A stretch of DNA of 64,000 bases from Bog-257 sp963846715 (GCA_963846715.1 CAWJXA010000002.1:434001-498000); one strand, 5' to 3'; positions 44,200 to 53,793 are shown, counted from the stretch's first letter. The notes: a model not told the origin generated them from the letters alone. Program-made: numbers and translations.

Positions 44200-46941
44200 T
44201 CAGCCGTATTGCTCCAGTATCTTGTCAAGTTGGTCGCGGAATTGAAGCTTTAGGTTTTCAATAGTGTCGTACCGATTGTAGAAATGTTCGAGCTTCTTCA
44301 GTTTGTCCTGAAATGCCCATAAAGATTCCAAATCCTTCCTAGGCGCATTGCCGGTCTTGACCTCGGTATCTTTGAAGAATGTGTAGACCAGCGGCTTGCC
44401 GCCGTTCTTAAACTGGCGATGCGCGACATCGAACTCTTCTTCCGCGTACTTGCCGGCCTTAGTACCGAACAGGCTGACGAAGACATCGCACTCGGAAATG
44501 ACCTTGTTGTACTCGTCTTGAGAGCGAGTCTTGGACATCGCGCTAAAAAAACTCTCCCATCGCTCGACCTTCAACTGGAATCCTTTTTTCTGGAGCTCGT
44601 GGTTCTGTTGGAGAAAGTAAAGCTCGAATTCGTCTCGGTCTTTCCTTAGCTCGGCGGAGGAGGCGAGAAAGATGCGAATCGTTCGAAGTGAAGCCCCGAG
44701 CGGCCGTACCTGGGAAGTAGCGCTCGGCGCCTCATTTGCCCAGCCTGGCAACTTGCCCAAGCGGATGCCGTCCAATAGCTCCAGCACGTCCACCAATTCG
44801 TAGCTGCGAGGGCATTCCACTCTCAGGCGATTGTCCTGCTTGCGCTTGAGCAGGGCCTTTTGGTCGAAGAACTCAGACACCGGCGCCGTGCGGCAGGTAC
44901 CACAGTTGCAGGGGATAAGCTTGTGGACCTTATCGCGCAGGCCCTGGAAGGATTCATTCAAGGCATCGAGGTCCGCTGCAATGACGCTTAGCAGCGCTCT
45001 AGCTTCCGGCCCACGGGCGCGCAATTCGATCTCACTGCCATTCGCCAAGATCTCCAGCAGCACAGCAGTACCTTCGCGCTCAAATAATACGCCGGTAACC
45101 CAGGCCATCTCCGGGTCTCGTACAAAGCGGTGCAGCCTGACCGTTAGACGGCTGATTATCCCCTTGGGTAGAAAATCGTAGCGATAGCGCAATACGAGGT
45201 CTTCAGGCTTGCCCCAATCCGCAGGACCCTTAGGTTTCTCCGGTGGCAACAACTGGGGAACGAGCCAAGTCTGCGGCTGGCTATCGCGCATTTCGTAGCA
45301 GAGCTCAAAGCGCTGCATCAACTTCAGCAACTCCGGATGCATTCGGGCGTAGGCGGAACCTGTCCACAGTCGTGCACAATCCTCCCCGGTGAAACGGCCC
45401 AGGCTTTTTTTGACGGTTTCGTCGTCAAGGATGCGAAACACTGCGTCGGTAGCCCACTGGTTTTGCAGAATGACGGTGCGCTTGAGCAGAGGATCATCCT
45501 GAAAGTGCAGAAACACGCCCAGGTCGTGCAGGTAGCGGCTGAGCAGCAGCGCCTTCGTGTCGTCGAACTCGATGTGTCGGCCGTAGATTTCGAAATACTC
45601 TTCTACCGGGACGTAAGGCTGCTTCGCGGCTAGCTCTTCGATGTCGGCCCGCACCTGGAGCCAGCGGGCGGGCACCTCCTCGCCGATATGGCTGAGATGG
45701 CTGGCGAAATACTCGATGCCATCACGCACCTTGTCGGCGGCTTCAGACTTCGCCAGATCGCCGGCGTAAAGTTCCTTCACATTGTCGTAACGGCCCCTGA
45801 TACCGTCGAAAGCGATGGGCTTGCTGCGGCCATCCTTCTCGTTCTGAAAGATCAGCGTCGGGCTGTGCCCGCCGAATACCTCGATGAGCTCCAGCCAATC
45901 CTTGAAGCCTGCCTCCGAGACCGACTTGTGGTCCTTACAAGTATCATCGACCAGCACGTAAAGCGAGCGGTGGGTGAGAAAGAACTGGTGAGTAGCGTGA
46001 TAGATCTGTTGCCCTCCGAAGTCCCAGACGTTCAGGCGAAACTGGCGCCCGTTGCTCAGCTCGAATTCGTGTCGGGAAATGTCGATGCCTCGGGTTGTAT
46101 CGCTCTCCTTAGGCAGCGGCTGGTCGGGCTGATACAAGCGTCGCAGCAGGCTGGTCTTGCCCGCACGGCCCTCGCCCAGGATGAGCATTTTGGCTTCGTA
46201 CAGGTGGTCCACCCCACCCAGCGCCCGCTCACCGAAATAGTTGAGGATGGCGGCGTTCCCCTGATCCACGATCTCAGGTGGCGGACTCGTAAGCCGGCAG
46301 TCCGCGACGTAGATGCCATAACCTTCCCATGATCCCGAGGTCCATATCACTGGAACCCCCCTTCGGATGTGCTCGACCAGTGGGGAGAGGTCGGTGACCT
46401 GAGTGTTATGGATATCAAGGGATTGCAGATCAGACATGGCGGCCAGTGGCGCAAGGTCGCGAACCTGCGTGCGCGAGAGATCAAGCGTCCACAGCGCAAA
46501 CAGACCGGCCAGCGGTGCAAGGTCGCGAACCTGTGTGCGCGCGATATCAAGCGTCCGCAGGGCAGGCAGGCCAGCCAGCGGCGCGAGGTCGCGGACCTGC
46601 GTGCACGCGATATCAAGCGTCTGCAGGGCAGACAGGCCGGCCAGCGGTGCAAGATCGTTGACCTGCGTCTCCCAGGCATAAAGCTCCCGAAGGGCAGAAA
46701 GGCCGGCCAGCGGTGCAGGGTCGATCAAGTCCTTATTGCTGCCTTCGGTATTGCAACTCTCCCTACGCTCCCACTTCCAACCGTTCCACTCATACCAAGC
46801 ACTTGTGAAGGTCAGGGACTCCAGCCAGACCAGTTCGCCAACCTCGGCGGGAACCTCCGTTAGTCCACAATTGCCAAGGTCAAGAAAGGTCGCTCTGGAA
46901 CGTTTGTTTTCAGCGATGAGCTGCAGCGCGAGGTCGGACAT
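44200..46941 (-). CDS. Roco-family GTPase: LRR-Roc-COR with C-terminal TIR/DUF4062-like domain
   Basis: A 913-residue multidomain protein. Residues 1-45 and 74-183 are leucine-rich repeats (five 22-residue units from 74). Residues 250-420 are a Roc GTPase: P-loop GEGRAGKTSL (256-265), switch II DFGGQQ (307-312) and guanine site NEKD (367-370, Glu where Lys is usual). Residues 420-650 are COR. A Cys cluster (CNCGTC, 678-683) and a linker lead to residues 754-913. That part begins with IRIFLASSAELRKDRDEFEL and contains a Glu in KYAEEEFDVA where TIR enzymes have their catalytic Glu. This end looks like a TIR/DUF4062-type effector. LRR sensor, GTPase switch and possible NADase effector suggest an immune receptor. 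It stands alone between unrelated genes. Confidence 0.88.
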   Translation of the reverse strand: MSDLALQLIAENKRSRATFLDLGNCGLTEVPAEVGELVWLESLTFTSAWYEWNGWKWERRESCNTEGSNKDLIDPAPLAGLSALRELYAWETQVNDLAPLAGLSALQTLDIACTQVRDLAPLAGLPALRTLDIARTQVRDLAPLAGLFALWTLDLSRTQVRDLAPLAAMSDLQSLDIHNTQVTDLSPLVEHIRRGVPVIWTSGSWEGYGIYVADCRLTSPPPEIVDQGNAAILNYFGERALGGVDHLYEAKMLILGEGRAGKTSLLRRLYQPDQPLPKESDTTRGIDISRHEFELSNGRQFRLNVWDFGGQQIYHATHQFFLTHRSLYVLVDDTCKDHKSVSEAGFKDWLELIEVFGGHSPTLIFQNEKDGRSKPIAFDGIRGRYDNVKELYAGDLAKSEAADKVRDGIEYFASHLSHIGEEVPARWLQVRADIEELAAKQPYVPVEEYFEIYGRHIEFDDTKALLLSRYLHDLGVFLHFQDDPLLKRTVILQNQWATDAVFRILDDETVKKSLGRFTGEDCARLWTGSAYARMHPELLKLMQRFELCYEMRDSQPQTWLVPQLLPPEKPKGPADWGKPEDLVLRYRYDFLPKGIISRLTVRLHRFVRDPEMAWVTGVLFEREGTAVLLEILANGSEIELRARGPEARALLSVIAADLDALNESFQGLRDKVHKLIPCNCGTCRTAPVSEFFDQKALLKRKQDNRLRVECPRSYELVDVLELLDGIRLGKLPGWANEAPSATSQVRPLGASLRTIRIFLASSAELRKDRDEFELYFLQQNHELQKKGFQLKVERWESFFSAMSKTRSQDEYNKVISECDVFVSLFGTKAGKYAEEEFDVAHRQFKNGGKPLVYTFFKDTEVKTGNAPRKDLESLWAFQDKLKKLEHFYNRYDTIENLKLQFRDQLDKILEQYG
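46393..46722. repeat. Tandem 66-bp repeats encoding leucine-rich repeats
   Basis: Five units of 66 bases inside the Roco gene, residues 74-183, each encoding DLAPLAGLxALxTLDIxxTQ followed by VR. The three central units are nearly identical in DNA, for example GCGAACCTG...CGCGAGATCAAGCGTC words recurring. Near-identical copies suggest recent duplication or gene conversion. Confidence 0.8.
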
Positions 46942-47076
46942 CAGGTTCGTCTCCGAAGGATTGCCTCTTCTTCAGACCAAGTGCGTAGTTCCGCACCGAT
47001 TGTAGATCAGATCACAATGGAGAAAACTTCAGCCTTTTGACTTTGCGGCCCAGCATCTAAATAATTGAGTTCGGTG

Positions 47077-47949
47077 ATGGACATCTACGAACAGATCGTT
47101 GAGCTTCGACGCGAGGGACGCCGTGGCGCGGTGGCTACCATTACCAACGTTCGCGGATCGATCCCGTCGTTCCAGACTGCAAAGATGCTGGTGCGCGACG
47201 ACGGTTCCATTGTGGGCACCATCGGCGGCGGCTGTGTAGAGGCCGAGGTCTGGCAGGCGGCGCGCGAGGTGATGGAAGAGGAGAAGCCGCGCTCTCTCAC
47301 CTTCAACCTCAACAACAATCCCAAGTACGATACCGGCCTGGTCTGCGGCGGCACGCTCGAGGTTTTCATCGAACCGGTACTTCCGCCGGCGCTGCTGTAC
47401 ATCTTTGGCGCCGGCCACGTCGCTTACAACCTGTACAAAGTCGCAACTATTGCGGGCTTTGACGTTGTCGTGGTGGACGACCGCGAGGCTTACGCCAATC
47501 GTGAGCGCTTTCCTGACGCGCGCGAGGTGATTGCCCGCGACTTCGAACTGGCGACGGCGGAACTTAATCCGCCCGAATCGTCGTATATCGTCATTGTCAC
47601 GCGCGGACATCGCGACGACATGCGGGTGCTGCGCTGGGCGCTCAATGCGCGGGCCCGCTATCTCGGCATGATTGGCTCACGCCGCAAGACCATTTCAATC
47701 TACAAGGAGCTGGAAAAAGAAGGGATTCCGGCTGAGCTGTTCAAAGACGTCCACGCGCCTGTGGGTCTCGAGATCGGAGCAGTTACCCCGGAAGAGATTG
47801 CGGTTGCCATTGTGGCCGAGATGATCGCCGTCCGGCGGCACGCGCCGACGACCGTTGTCAGCAAAATGTACGCCTACCCCCTTAGTGAAACTGCGTCGCG
47901 TGATGAGCAGGATGTTGCCGTGGAAGAAGGGTCTCTCCACAATTTATGA
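47077..47949 (+). CDS. XdhC/CoxI-family protein
   Basis: A 290-residue protein of the family that delivers or matures molybdenum cofactor (sulfuration) for xanthine dehydrogenase-like enzymes. The N-terminal XdhC/CoxI domain shows GRRGAVATITNVRGSIP and GTIGGGCVEAEVW; the C-terminal Rossmann domain shows YIFGAGHVAYNLYKVA and GMIGSRRKT. ATG at 47077 is preferred over TTG at 47065. No molybdenum hydroxylase subunits are nearby. Confidence 0.9.
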   Translation: MDIYEQIVELRREGRRGAVATITNVRGSIPSFQTAKMLVRDDGSIVGTIGGGCVEAEVWQAAREVMEEEKPRSLTFNLNNNPKYDTGLVCGGTLEVFIEPVLPPALLYIFGAGHVAYNLYKVATIAGFDVVVVDDREAYANRERFPDAREVIARDFELATAELNPPESSYIVIVTRGHRDDMRVLRWALNARARYLGMIGSRRKTISIYKELEKEGIPAELFKDVHAPVGLEIGAVTPEEIAVAIVAEMIAVRRHAPTTVVSKMYAYPLSETASRDEQDVAVEEGSLHNL

Positions 47950-47952
47950 CTT

Positions 47953-49374
47953 CTATCGCCGGTTGTCAGTCTGCGGTTCCGGATGGATCAGCACACGGAA
48001 CAGCTCCGGCACTTCCTGGCGAAAGCGGCTTTCCATCGTAGTTTGTATATCGTGCACGCGCGACAGTGGCAGGTCGTCGTTCATGGTGCAGTGTAGCGAC
48101 AGATAGAGCCGCCCGCCGACCCGTTTGAACATCAGGTCATGCATGTCTACAACTTCGGGAAATCCTTCCGTGACCTGTTGTAGCCGGTGTTCAAAGCCCG
48201 GGGCACGAACCAGTCCGTCGCTGGTTTCGATGGTGGCCAGTTCGCTCTCGATGTGAGTCAGGATGCTGGCGATCTCCCTGACCTCCTCTTTCATCTCGCT
48301 TTCCAAGCGGGTGACGCGATCGTGTGCCTCCTTGAGGCTGAGCTTTTCGTCAAGCTCCACATGCTGTTCCACGTGCAGCTTGCCGCCTATGTCCTGCACG
48401 CTGATGTCATGCACGTTGAGGTTGTTGCGGGTCGCTACCGCACGAATGCGATCGAACAGGCTCTCCTGGCGGCTGGCCCGTGAAACCGTGTTCACTACTA
48501 CGTCAGCATCCGGCAAGACCGAACGAATGCGCGCCGCAACCTCGTTGGAAACCTGTTCGGACTTCTGAAACGTCACGGTGCGCGACATAGCAATCAAAAC
48601 GTCGGCAAAGTAATGGCTGCCACTTCGCCGGATCCGCACCCGGTCCACTTCCAGTACACCATTCACGCGATACACTTCTTCGATGATGCGGTTACGCACA
48701 CCGGCAGGGGCCGCGTCGAGCAACGCATCAATGGTTTGCCGCGCCAGTCGCCAGCTGACATAGACCACAATGCAAGCTACAACGAGAGCCGCGATGGGGT
48801 CTGCCTTCGCCAGACCGGGCCGGGAATAGCGGCTCCCCGCGAACACCAGGGCCAGTCCCAGGATAACGACGGCACTGGACCAGATGTCGGTACTGAAGTG
48901 CAGTGCATCCGCATGCAGCGCCTGGCTGTCGTACTTGTCGGCAATTCGTCGTAAGCGGCGCGAACGCCAGTAGTCGACTACGATCGAAGTTCCCATGACA
49001 GCGAAAGCCCAGATCGTCGGCTGAATATGGACGGAGTGAAAGAACAGACGGTGGACTGCCTCGTAGACGATCCATACGCAGGTCAACAGCAGCAAACCAG
49101 TTTCGAGAAATGCAGAGAAGCTCTCGATTTTCCCGTGGCCGTACTGATGATCGGCGTCGGCAGGTTTGTCGGACACACGAACCGAAAAATATGTAATTGC
49201 GGCTGCCACCAGGTCGAGGCCGGAATGGGCCGCCTCGGACAGAATACCCAGGCTGCCGGTCGTCACTCCGACTATGGTTTTCAGCAGCGTGATCGCCACC
49301 GCGGCATAAATGGAATGCAGCGCAACTGCCTTCTTCTCGAGCCTCATGCCGGCAGTTGTGACAGATTCCGTCAT
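47953..49374 (-). CDS. Cation diffusion facilitator with extended C-terminal region
   Basis: A 473-residue CDF transporter that would export Zn, Fe, Mn or Co in exchange for protons. It has six membrane helices in about residues 10-220, with metal-site words HSGLD (TM2) and HFSTD (TM5). The C-terminal part is much longer than usual: I count three beta-alpha units like the dimerisation domain, beginning near GVLEVDRVRIRRSGSHYFAD, NVHDISVQDIGGKLHVEQHV and VVDMHDLMFKRVGGRLYLSL. Each carries a His-rich strand that could bind metal. ATG at 49374 is chosen; the frame extends upstream without support. It is divergent from the PPIase gene. Confidence 0.88.
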   Translation of the reverse strand: MTESVTTAGMRLEKKAVALHSIYAAVAITLLKTIVGVTTGSLGILSEAAHSGLDLVAAAITYFSVRVSDKPADADHQYGHGKIESFSAFLETGLLLLTCVWIVYEAVHRLFFHSVHIQPTIWAFAVMGTSIVVDYWRSRRLRRIADKYDSQALHADALHFSTDIWSSAVVILGLALVFAGSRYSRPGLAKADPIAALVVACIVVYVSWRLARQTIDALLDAAPAGVRNRIIEEVYRVNGVLEVDRVRIRRSGSHYFADVLIAMSRTVTFQKSEQVSNEVAARIRSVLPDADVVVNTVSRASRQESLFDRIRAVATRNNLNVHDISVQDIGGKLHVEQHVELDEKLSLKEAHDRVTRLESEMKEEVREIASILTHIESELATIETSDGLVRAPGFEHRLQQVTEGFPEVVDMHDLMFKRVGGRLYLSLHCTMNDDLPLSRVHDIQTTMESRFRQEVPELFRVLIHPEPQTDNRR

Positions 49375-49528
49375 AGTGTGATTATTCACGTTCCAGATGA
49401 TTCCGCCAACCTGGACGGGTGCCATAAAGCAAGCCACTGACAAGAGCAAGCCCCAATGTGGTACATTTTTGTATCTGTCGATCTGCTCCACCTTTGGGGC
49501 GGTATTATTCCTGGAGGAACACCACTAC

Positions 49529-50662
49529 ATGTCACGTTTTACTTTCCTGGTTCTTGCGCTTTCGTGTGCTCTCAGCTTCGCCGCTTATGGCCAGGATTCG
49601 CACTCGAACCCGCCGGCCGCACCGCCTGCGGCTCCCACCGCGAACGGCCAGATGGCCGCACCTGCGCCAGCGCAGCCCGCGCCTGCGACGTCGAACGTCC
49701 CCATGGATGAGGCCGTTATCACGCTGAAGGGCGTATGCCAGCCCAAAGCTGGATCGAGCACTCCGCCCGCCGGCTGCGTCAGCGGCATGACACGCGAGCA
49801 GTTTGAAAAGATGACCAAGGCGCTGCAGCAGCCGGACAAGCCGCCCATGCCGCCCGACGTAATCCGCAACTTCGCCTCGCAATACGCCAAGCTGCTGGTG
49901 TTCGCTGACAGCGCCCGCGAGCTTGGTCTGGAGAATGATCCCCGCGTACAGCAGATTTTCCAGTTCGCCAGAAACCAGATTCTGACCGACGCGCTGAACC
50001 AGCACATCGTTCAAGAGTACGCGCATCCCTCCGATCAGCAGATCGAAGATTATTACAAACAGAACAGCAAGAAGTATCTCGAAGCGACTCTGCAGCGCAT
50101 CATCGTTCCCCGGACGGCCGCAACGGGCGACAAGCCCAAGCCCAGTGACTCCGAGGAAAAGGCTTATGCCGACAAGATCAGGGAACGCTGGGTTGCGGGC
50201 GAGGACCCGGTTAAGCTGCAGAAAGAAACGATGGAGCACGCCGGTCTGAACACCCCTCCTCCTGACATTACGGTCGGGGCGCGCCGTCCCGGAAGTTTGC
50301 CCGAGGCGCACGAATCCGTTTTCGACCTTAAGGCAGGCGAGGTTTCACCGGTGTTCTCAGACCCAGGCTCACTCTATATTTACAAGGTGGTTTCGATTCG
50401 CCAGCTTCCCCTCAGCGAAGTGAAGGCCACAATCTCCTCCGCCATCCAGCGTCAGAACATCACTGATAAGATCCAGCAAATCCAGAATTCGGCGACCGTG
50501 GTCCTGAACGACGCCTACTTCGGAGCCGAAGCCCCGAAGACGGTTCATCAGACTGTGGTCATGCCGAAGGGACCTCGATCGACGCCCCCTAGCTCAGGCT
50601 CTGCTCCTCCGAATCCAAATGCGCCGCCTCCGCCAGCTAATTCGGAGGCTCCTCCGAAGTAA
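49529..50662 (+). CDS. Exported peptidyl-prolyl isomerase, parvulin/SurA-like
   Basis: A 377-residue exported protein: signal peptide (about 1-23, ending AYG), a Pro/Ala linker, an N-terminal helical region, and a parvulin-type core (YLEATLQRIIVPR, then ARRPGSLPEAHESVFDLKAG, SPVFSDPGSLYIYKVV). SurA/PrsA-like proteins fold outer-membrane or secreted proteins. The Pro/Ser-rich tail is disordered. ATG at 49529 has GGAGG 10 bases upstream. The epimerase gene begins 2 bases after its stop codon. Confidence 0.88.
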   Translation: MSRFTFLVLALSCALSFAAYGQDSHSNPPAAPPAAPTANGQMAAPAPAQPAPATSNVPMDEAVITLKGVCQPKAGSSTPPAGCVSGMTREQFEKMTKALQQPDKPPMPPDVIRNFASQYAKLLVFADSARELGLENDPRVQQIFQFARNQILTDALNQHIVQEYAHPSDQQIEDYYKQNSKKYLEATLQRIIVPRTAATGDKPKPSDSEEKAYADKIRERWVAGEDPVKLQKETMEHAGLNTPPPDITVGARRPGSLPEAHESVFDLKAGEVSPVFSDPGSLYIYKVVSIRQLPLSEVKATISSAIQRQNITDKIQQIQNSATVVLNDAYFGAEAPKTVHQTVVMPKGPRSTPPSSGSAPPNPNAPPPPANSEAPPK

Positions 50663-50664
50663 TC

Positions 50665-51714
50665 ATGGCATCGGAACGAACTGTCCTGGTCACGGGGATT
50701 TCGGGAAATCTGGGCGTTCGGTTACTGCCGTTGCTTTCCGATTTTCACGTGGTGGGCGTCGACACACGCCCACCCGACCGTTCCGGGCTGGCGAGGTTCG
50801 AGCAAACTGACTTGGGTCGCGAGCCTTCGTGTTGGCAACTAATCGATTTGCTGCGGGACTCCGGCGCACGTTCCGTAATTCATCTCGCCTTCGTTCTGGA
50901 TCCTCTGCGTTCCGGAGTTCTGGATGTTGAGCGGATGTGGCAGATTAATGTTGCCGGCACTGCCCGCGTGATGGAAGCCATAAGCGTGGTCAACCGTACC
51001 GGCGGCCACGTTGAGCAGTTCATCTTTCCCAGTAGCGTCGCTGTGTATGGTCCCGAAACCCCTGGGCCGGTCAAAGAGGAAGCTCCACTGCGTGCCCACA
51101 CGCTGCCCTACGCCATTCACAAACGGGAGTGCGACGAGGTAGTTCGCTATCGAGCCGAGAGCCTGGGCGACTGCCGTGTCTATATGGTGCGTCCTCACAT
51201 TTTCGCAGGCGCAAGCGTACAGAATTACATGATGGGGGCCTTGCGCGGGATCCCGCTTGGCAACAGCAAGCGCGCTGCGCGTATGCGAGCGGCGGCCAAG
51301 CGACTGCCGTGGTTACTGCCCTCCGGCAAGAAATATCTGCAGAACCAGCTGCAGTTCGTGCATGTGGACGACATGGCGAGGTTGCTGGCATACCTCTTGA
51401 ACCGGACGACCAGCGATCCGTCGCTTAGCATTTTCAATGTCGCCGGCCGCGGAGACCCCATTACCGTGCAACAGTGTGCTGAGATCGCCCAGGCCAGGAT
51501 CAAACGGGCTCCCACGAGAGCCGCCTGCAAGGCCGTCTTCAGTCTCCTGTGGAAGCTGGGGATTTCTTCGATTCCACCCGCCGCCCTGCCCTATTTGATC
51601 GGCTCCTACACCATGGACACCACTCGGCTGCAAGGTTTTCTCGGTGCAGATTATGGAAACATCATCCAATACACCGTCGAGGATGCGTTGCGGGACAGTT
51701 TTTCGCAGATCTAA
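50665..51714 (+). CDS. NAD-dependent epimerase/dehydratase family protein
   Basis: A 349-residue extended short-chain dehydrogenase. The Rossmann loop is TGISGNLG, the catalytic pair is Tyr-x-x-x-Lys (YAIHK), and the Ser is in FPSSVAVYG. The substrate is unknown; the C-terminal part differs from GalE and RmlB in feel. It lies 2 bases after the PPIase gene, so they share a transcript, but a joint function is not clear. Confidence 0.88.
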   Translation: MASERTVLVTGISGNLGVRLLPLLSDFHVVGVDTRPPDRSGLARFEQTDLGREPSCWQLIDLLRDSGARSVIHLAFVLDPLRSGVLDVERMWQINVAGTARVMEAISVVNRTGGHVEQFIFPSSVAVYGPETPGPVKEEAPLRAHTLPYAIHKRECDEVVRYRAESLGDCRVYMVRPHIFAGASVQNYMMGALRGIPLGNSKRAARMRAAAKRLPWLLPSGKKYLQNQLQFVHVDDMARLLAYLLNRTTSDPSLSIFNVAGRGDPITVQQCAEIAQARIKRAPTRAACKAVFSLLWKLGISSIPPAALPYLIGSYTMDTTRLQGFLGADYGNIIQYTVEDALRDSFSQI

Positions 51715-51769
51715 GTCGAGGGATTCTCCGCGGTTCCAGCAGTCTGCGGCCTTTGTCCTGCGATGAAAC

Positions 51770-52561
51770 TCACTTCTTCCCGCGATACAGCCCCGCGATT
51801 CCCAGCGTGTAAGGCGTCCATGTGACCTCGCGGAAGCCCGTAGCGCGCATTCGTTGCAACATTTCCTCGGGAGACGGAAAGCGCAGCACCGAAGCAGGCA
51901 GATACGCATACGGACCGCGCACACCGGAAATCAGCGTGCCGATGGCTGGCAGCACACGCCGGAAATACACTCGGTACAGTTGGCCAATCAGGCCCTTGGG
52001 CTCGCCAAAATCGAGAATGCCCATCTCGCCCTCAGGAGCAAGTACACGGTAAATCTCCGCCAGGCCACGATCATAGTTGGCCAGATTACGAAAGCCGAAG
52101 GCGGATGTCACCAACTGAAAATGTCCTGCAGAAAACGGAAGGTTCAAGGCATCCGCTTCGATCCAGCGGATGTTCTTGCCTGCGGACTTCTGCTCAGCGC
52201 GCATTAGCATGGCCGGCGAGAAATCGACGCCGAAGATTTGCGTAGGCGCGCCGTGCAGCCGACGATACAACGCGAATGTCATGTCGCCAGTTCCGCAGCA
52301 GAGGTCTAGTACTTGCGCATTCGGACGCTTCAGTACTTCGCTAAAGACGCGAGCGGTGCGGTTCCACCAGACCCGGTCGATATTCATCGACAGCACATGA
52401 TTCAGCAGGTCATAACGCGGCGCGATCGACGTGAACATGTCGCGCACGGCATCGGCGGCCGAGGCTTCGTCTCGCGCTCCCGCCGGAGCAGCTCCCACAA
52501 CCTCGTGAGCGGTTGGACAATCGGGAGGCGAGATCGGCGATTTTTTACCCTGCGCTAACAC
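51770..52561 (-). CDS. menG: Demethylmenaquinone methyltransferase
   Basis: Final C-methylation of menaquinone (UbiE/MenG family). The 263-residue protein has the SAM motif VLDLCCGTGDMTFALYRR and the family word MFTSIAPRYDLLNHVLSM, as well as ADALNLPFSAGHFQLVTSAF and GFRNLANYDRGLAE. A polar N-terminal extension of about 40 residues is unusual. Its start overlaps the aroB stop by 7 bases, so aroB-menG is one operon; both serve chorismate-derived compounds. Confidence 0.93.
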   Translation of the reverse strand: MLAQGKKSPISPPDCPTAHEVVGAAPAGARDEASAADAVRDMFTSIAPRYDLLNHVLSMNIDRVWWNRTARVFSEVLKRPNAQVLDLCCGTGDMTFALYRRLHGAPTQIFGVDFSPAMLMRAEQKSAGKNIRWIEADALNLPFSAGHFQLVTSAFGFRNLANYDRGLAEIYRVLAPEGEMGILDFGEPKGLIGQLYRVYFRRVLPAIGTLISGVRGPYAYLPASVLRFPSPEEMLQRMRATGFREVTWTPYTLGIAGLYRGKK

Positions 52562-53658
52562 TGTGCCTTTGATAGCTTCTTAATCTCTTCTACCGCTTCG
52601 CTAACGGCTCGTTCAGGTACGCTGTTCACGACTTCGACCTTCCCGATCGCCTTCGGCAGTATGAAATGCGGTACACCGCCAACCGTTTTCTTATCGGAGA
52701 GCAATCGCTTCACAATCGCGTGGCTATCCACATCTACCACTGGCAATGGCGCATACGCCATAACCAGCGCCATGATGCGTTGTGCTGTGGTCGGGTCAGT
52801 GACCTGCATTCCTGTTCCAATCATGGTGGCGGCAATCATTCCCCAGCCGACCGCCTCACCGTGAAGGAACTTCCTGTAATTCGTTTCCGCCTCCAACGCA
52901 TGTCCTATGGTGTGCCCAAAATTCAGGATACGACGCTCGCCGTTCTCACGCTCATCCGCACTTACCACGTCGGCCTTCACTCGAATGCAGTCGGTGATCA
53001 ACGTTTCCAACAACGCGCCGTCCCGTCTTAGCAGCGCGTCCCGGTTACTCTCCATCAGATCGAAGATCGCAGAGTTACGAATCACGCCGTACTTCATCGC
53101 TTCAAATAAGCCGGAACGATATTCGCGCTCGGGCAGTGTCATCAGCACCTCCGGATCGACCAGCACCGCGAGCGGCTGATAAAACGTGCCCAACAGGTTC
53201 TTGCCTGCCTGCAGGTTGACCCCGGTCTTTCCACCAATCGCTGAATCGACTTGCGCGAGCAAGGTCGTCGGTATCTGCACGACGGGAATTCCGCGCATGA
53301 AAACCGATGCCAAGAACCCCGCCACGTCGCCCACCACTCCTCCGCCCAGAGCCAGCAGTACGGACCTGCGATCCGCGCCGTGGCGCATCATCGTCGAGGC
53401 AAGTTTCTCCAATTCCGAAAGAGTCTTCGAACTCTCGCCATCCGGCATTTCCAGCACTTGGACTTTGCGTCCCGCTTCGCTAAAGCCTTCGCATAAGATA
53501 GCGCTCCAATGGTTACGCACGGGCGGCTGGACAACGGCAAAAAGGCGCGAGTCTGCAGGCACTGTATCGCGCAGCGTGGCCTCGGCAGAGCGCAGCAAGC
53601 CACGCTCGACGAGCACTTCGTAGGATCGCGATGGAGTGCGTACCGGAATGCGGATCAA
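52555..53658 (-). CDS. aroB: 3-dehydroquinate synthase
   Basis: Second step of the shikimate pathway, making 3-dehydroquinate from DAHP. The 367-residue protein shows the NAD-site GGGVVGDVAGFLASVFMRGI and the metal-site words IPTTLLAQVDSAIGGKTGVN and LNFGHTIGHALEAE. Normal length. It is followed by menG with a 7-base overlap and is divergent from nadB. Confidence 0.96.
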   Translation of the reverse strand: MIRIPVRTPSRSYEVLVERGLLRSAEATLRDTVPADSRLFAVVQPPVRNHWSAILCEGFSEAGRKVQVLEMPDGESSKTLSELEKLASTMMRHGADRRSVLLALGGGVVGDVAGFLASVFMRGIPVVQIPTTLLAQVDSAIGGKTGVNLQAGKNLLGTFYQPLAVLVDPEVLMTLPEREYRSGLFEAMKYGVIRNSAIFDLMESNRDALLRRDGALLETLITDCIRVKADVVSADERENGERRILNFGHTIGHALEAETNYRKFLHGEAVGWGMIAATMIGTGMQVTDPTTAQRIMALVMAYAPLPVVDVDSHAIVKRLLSDKKTVGGVPHFILPKAIGKVEVVNSVPERAVSEAVEEIKKLSKAQC

Positions 53659-53793
53659 ACTTCTAGTTTAACGGATGAGAGTTGCCATCGCACCCGTTCT
53701 TTGCGATTCCCTATTTGGTTTCGCTCTCCGTATACTGTCTCCCGCACTCTGTCTGCGTGCTACCATGAACCCGTCGAGCCACCGTTTGCAACC

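Noticed and set aside
53509..53793. N-terminal extension of nadB
   Set aside because: It lies antisense to aroB and the normal L-aspartate oxidase start is at 53794.
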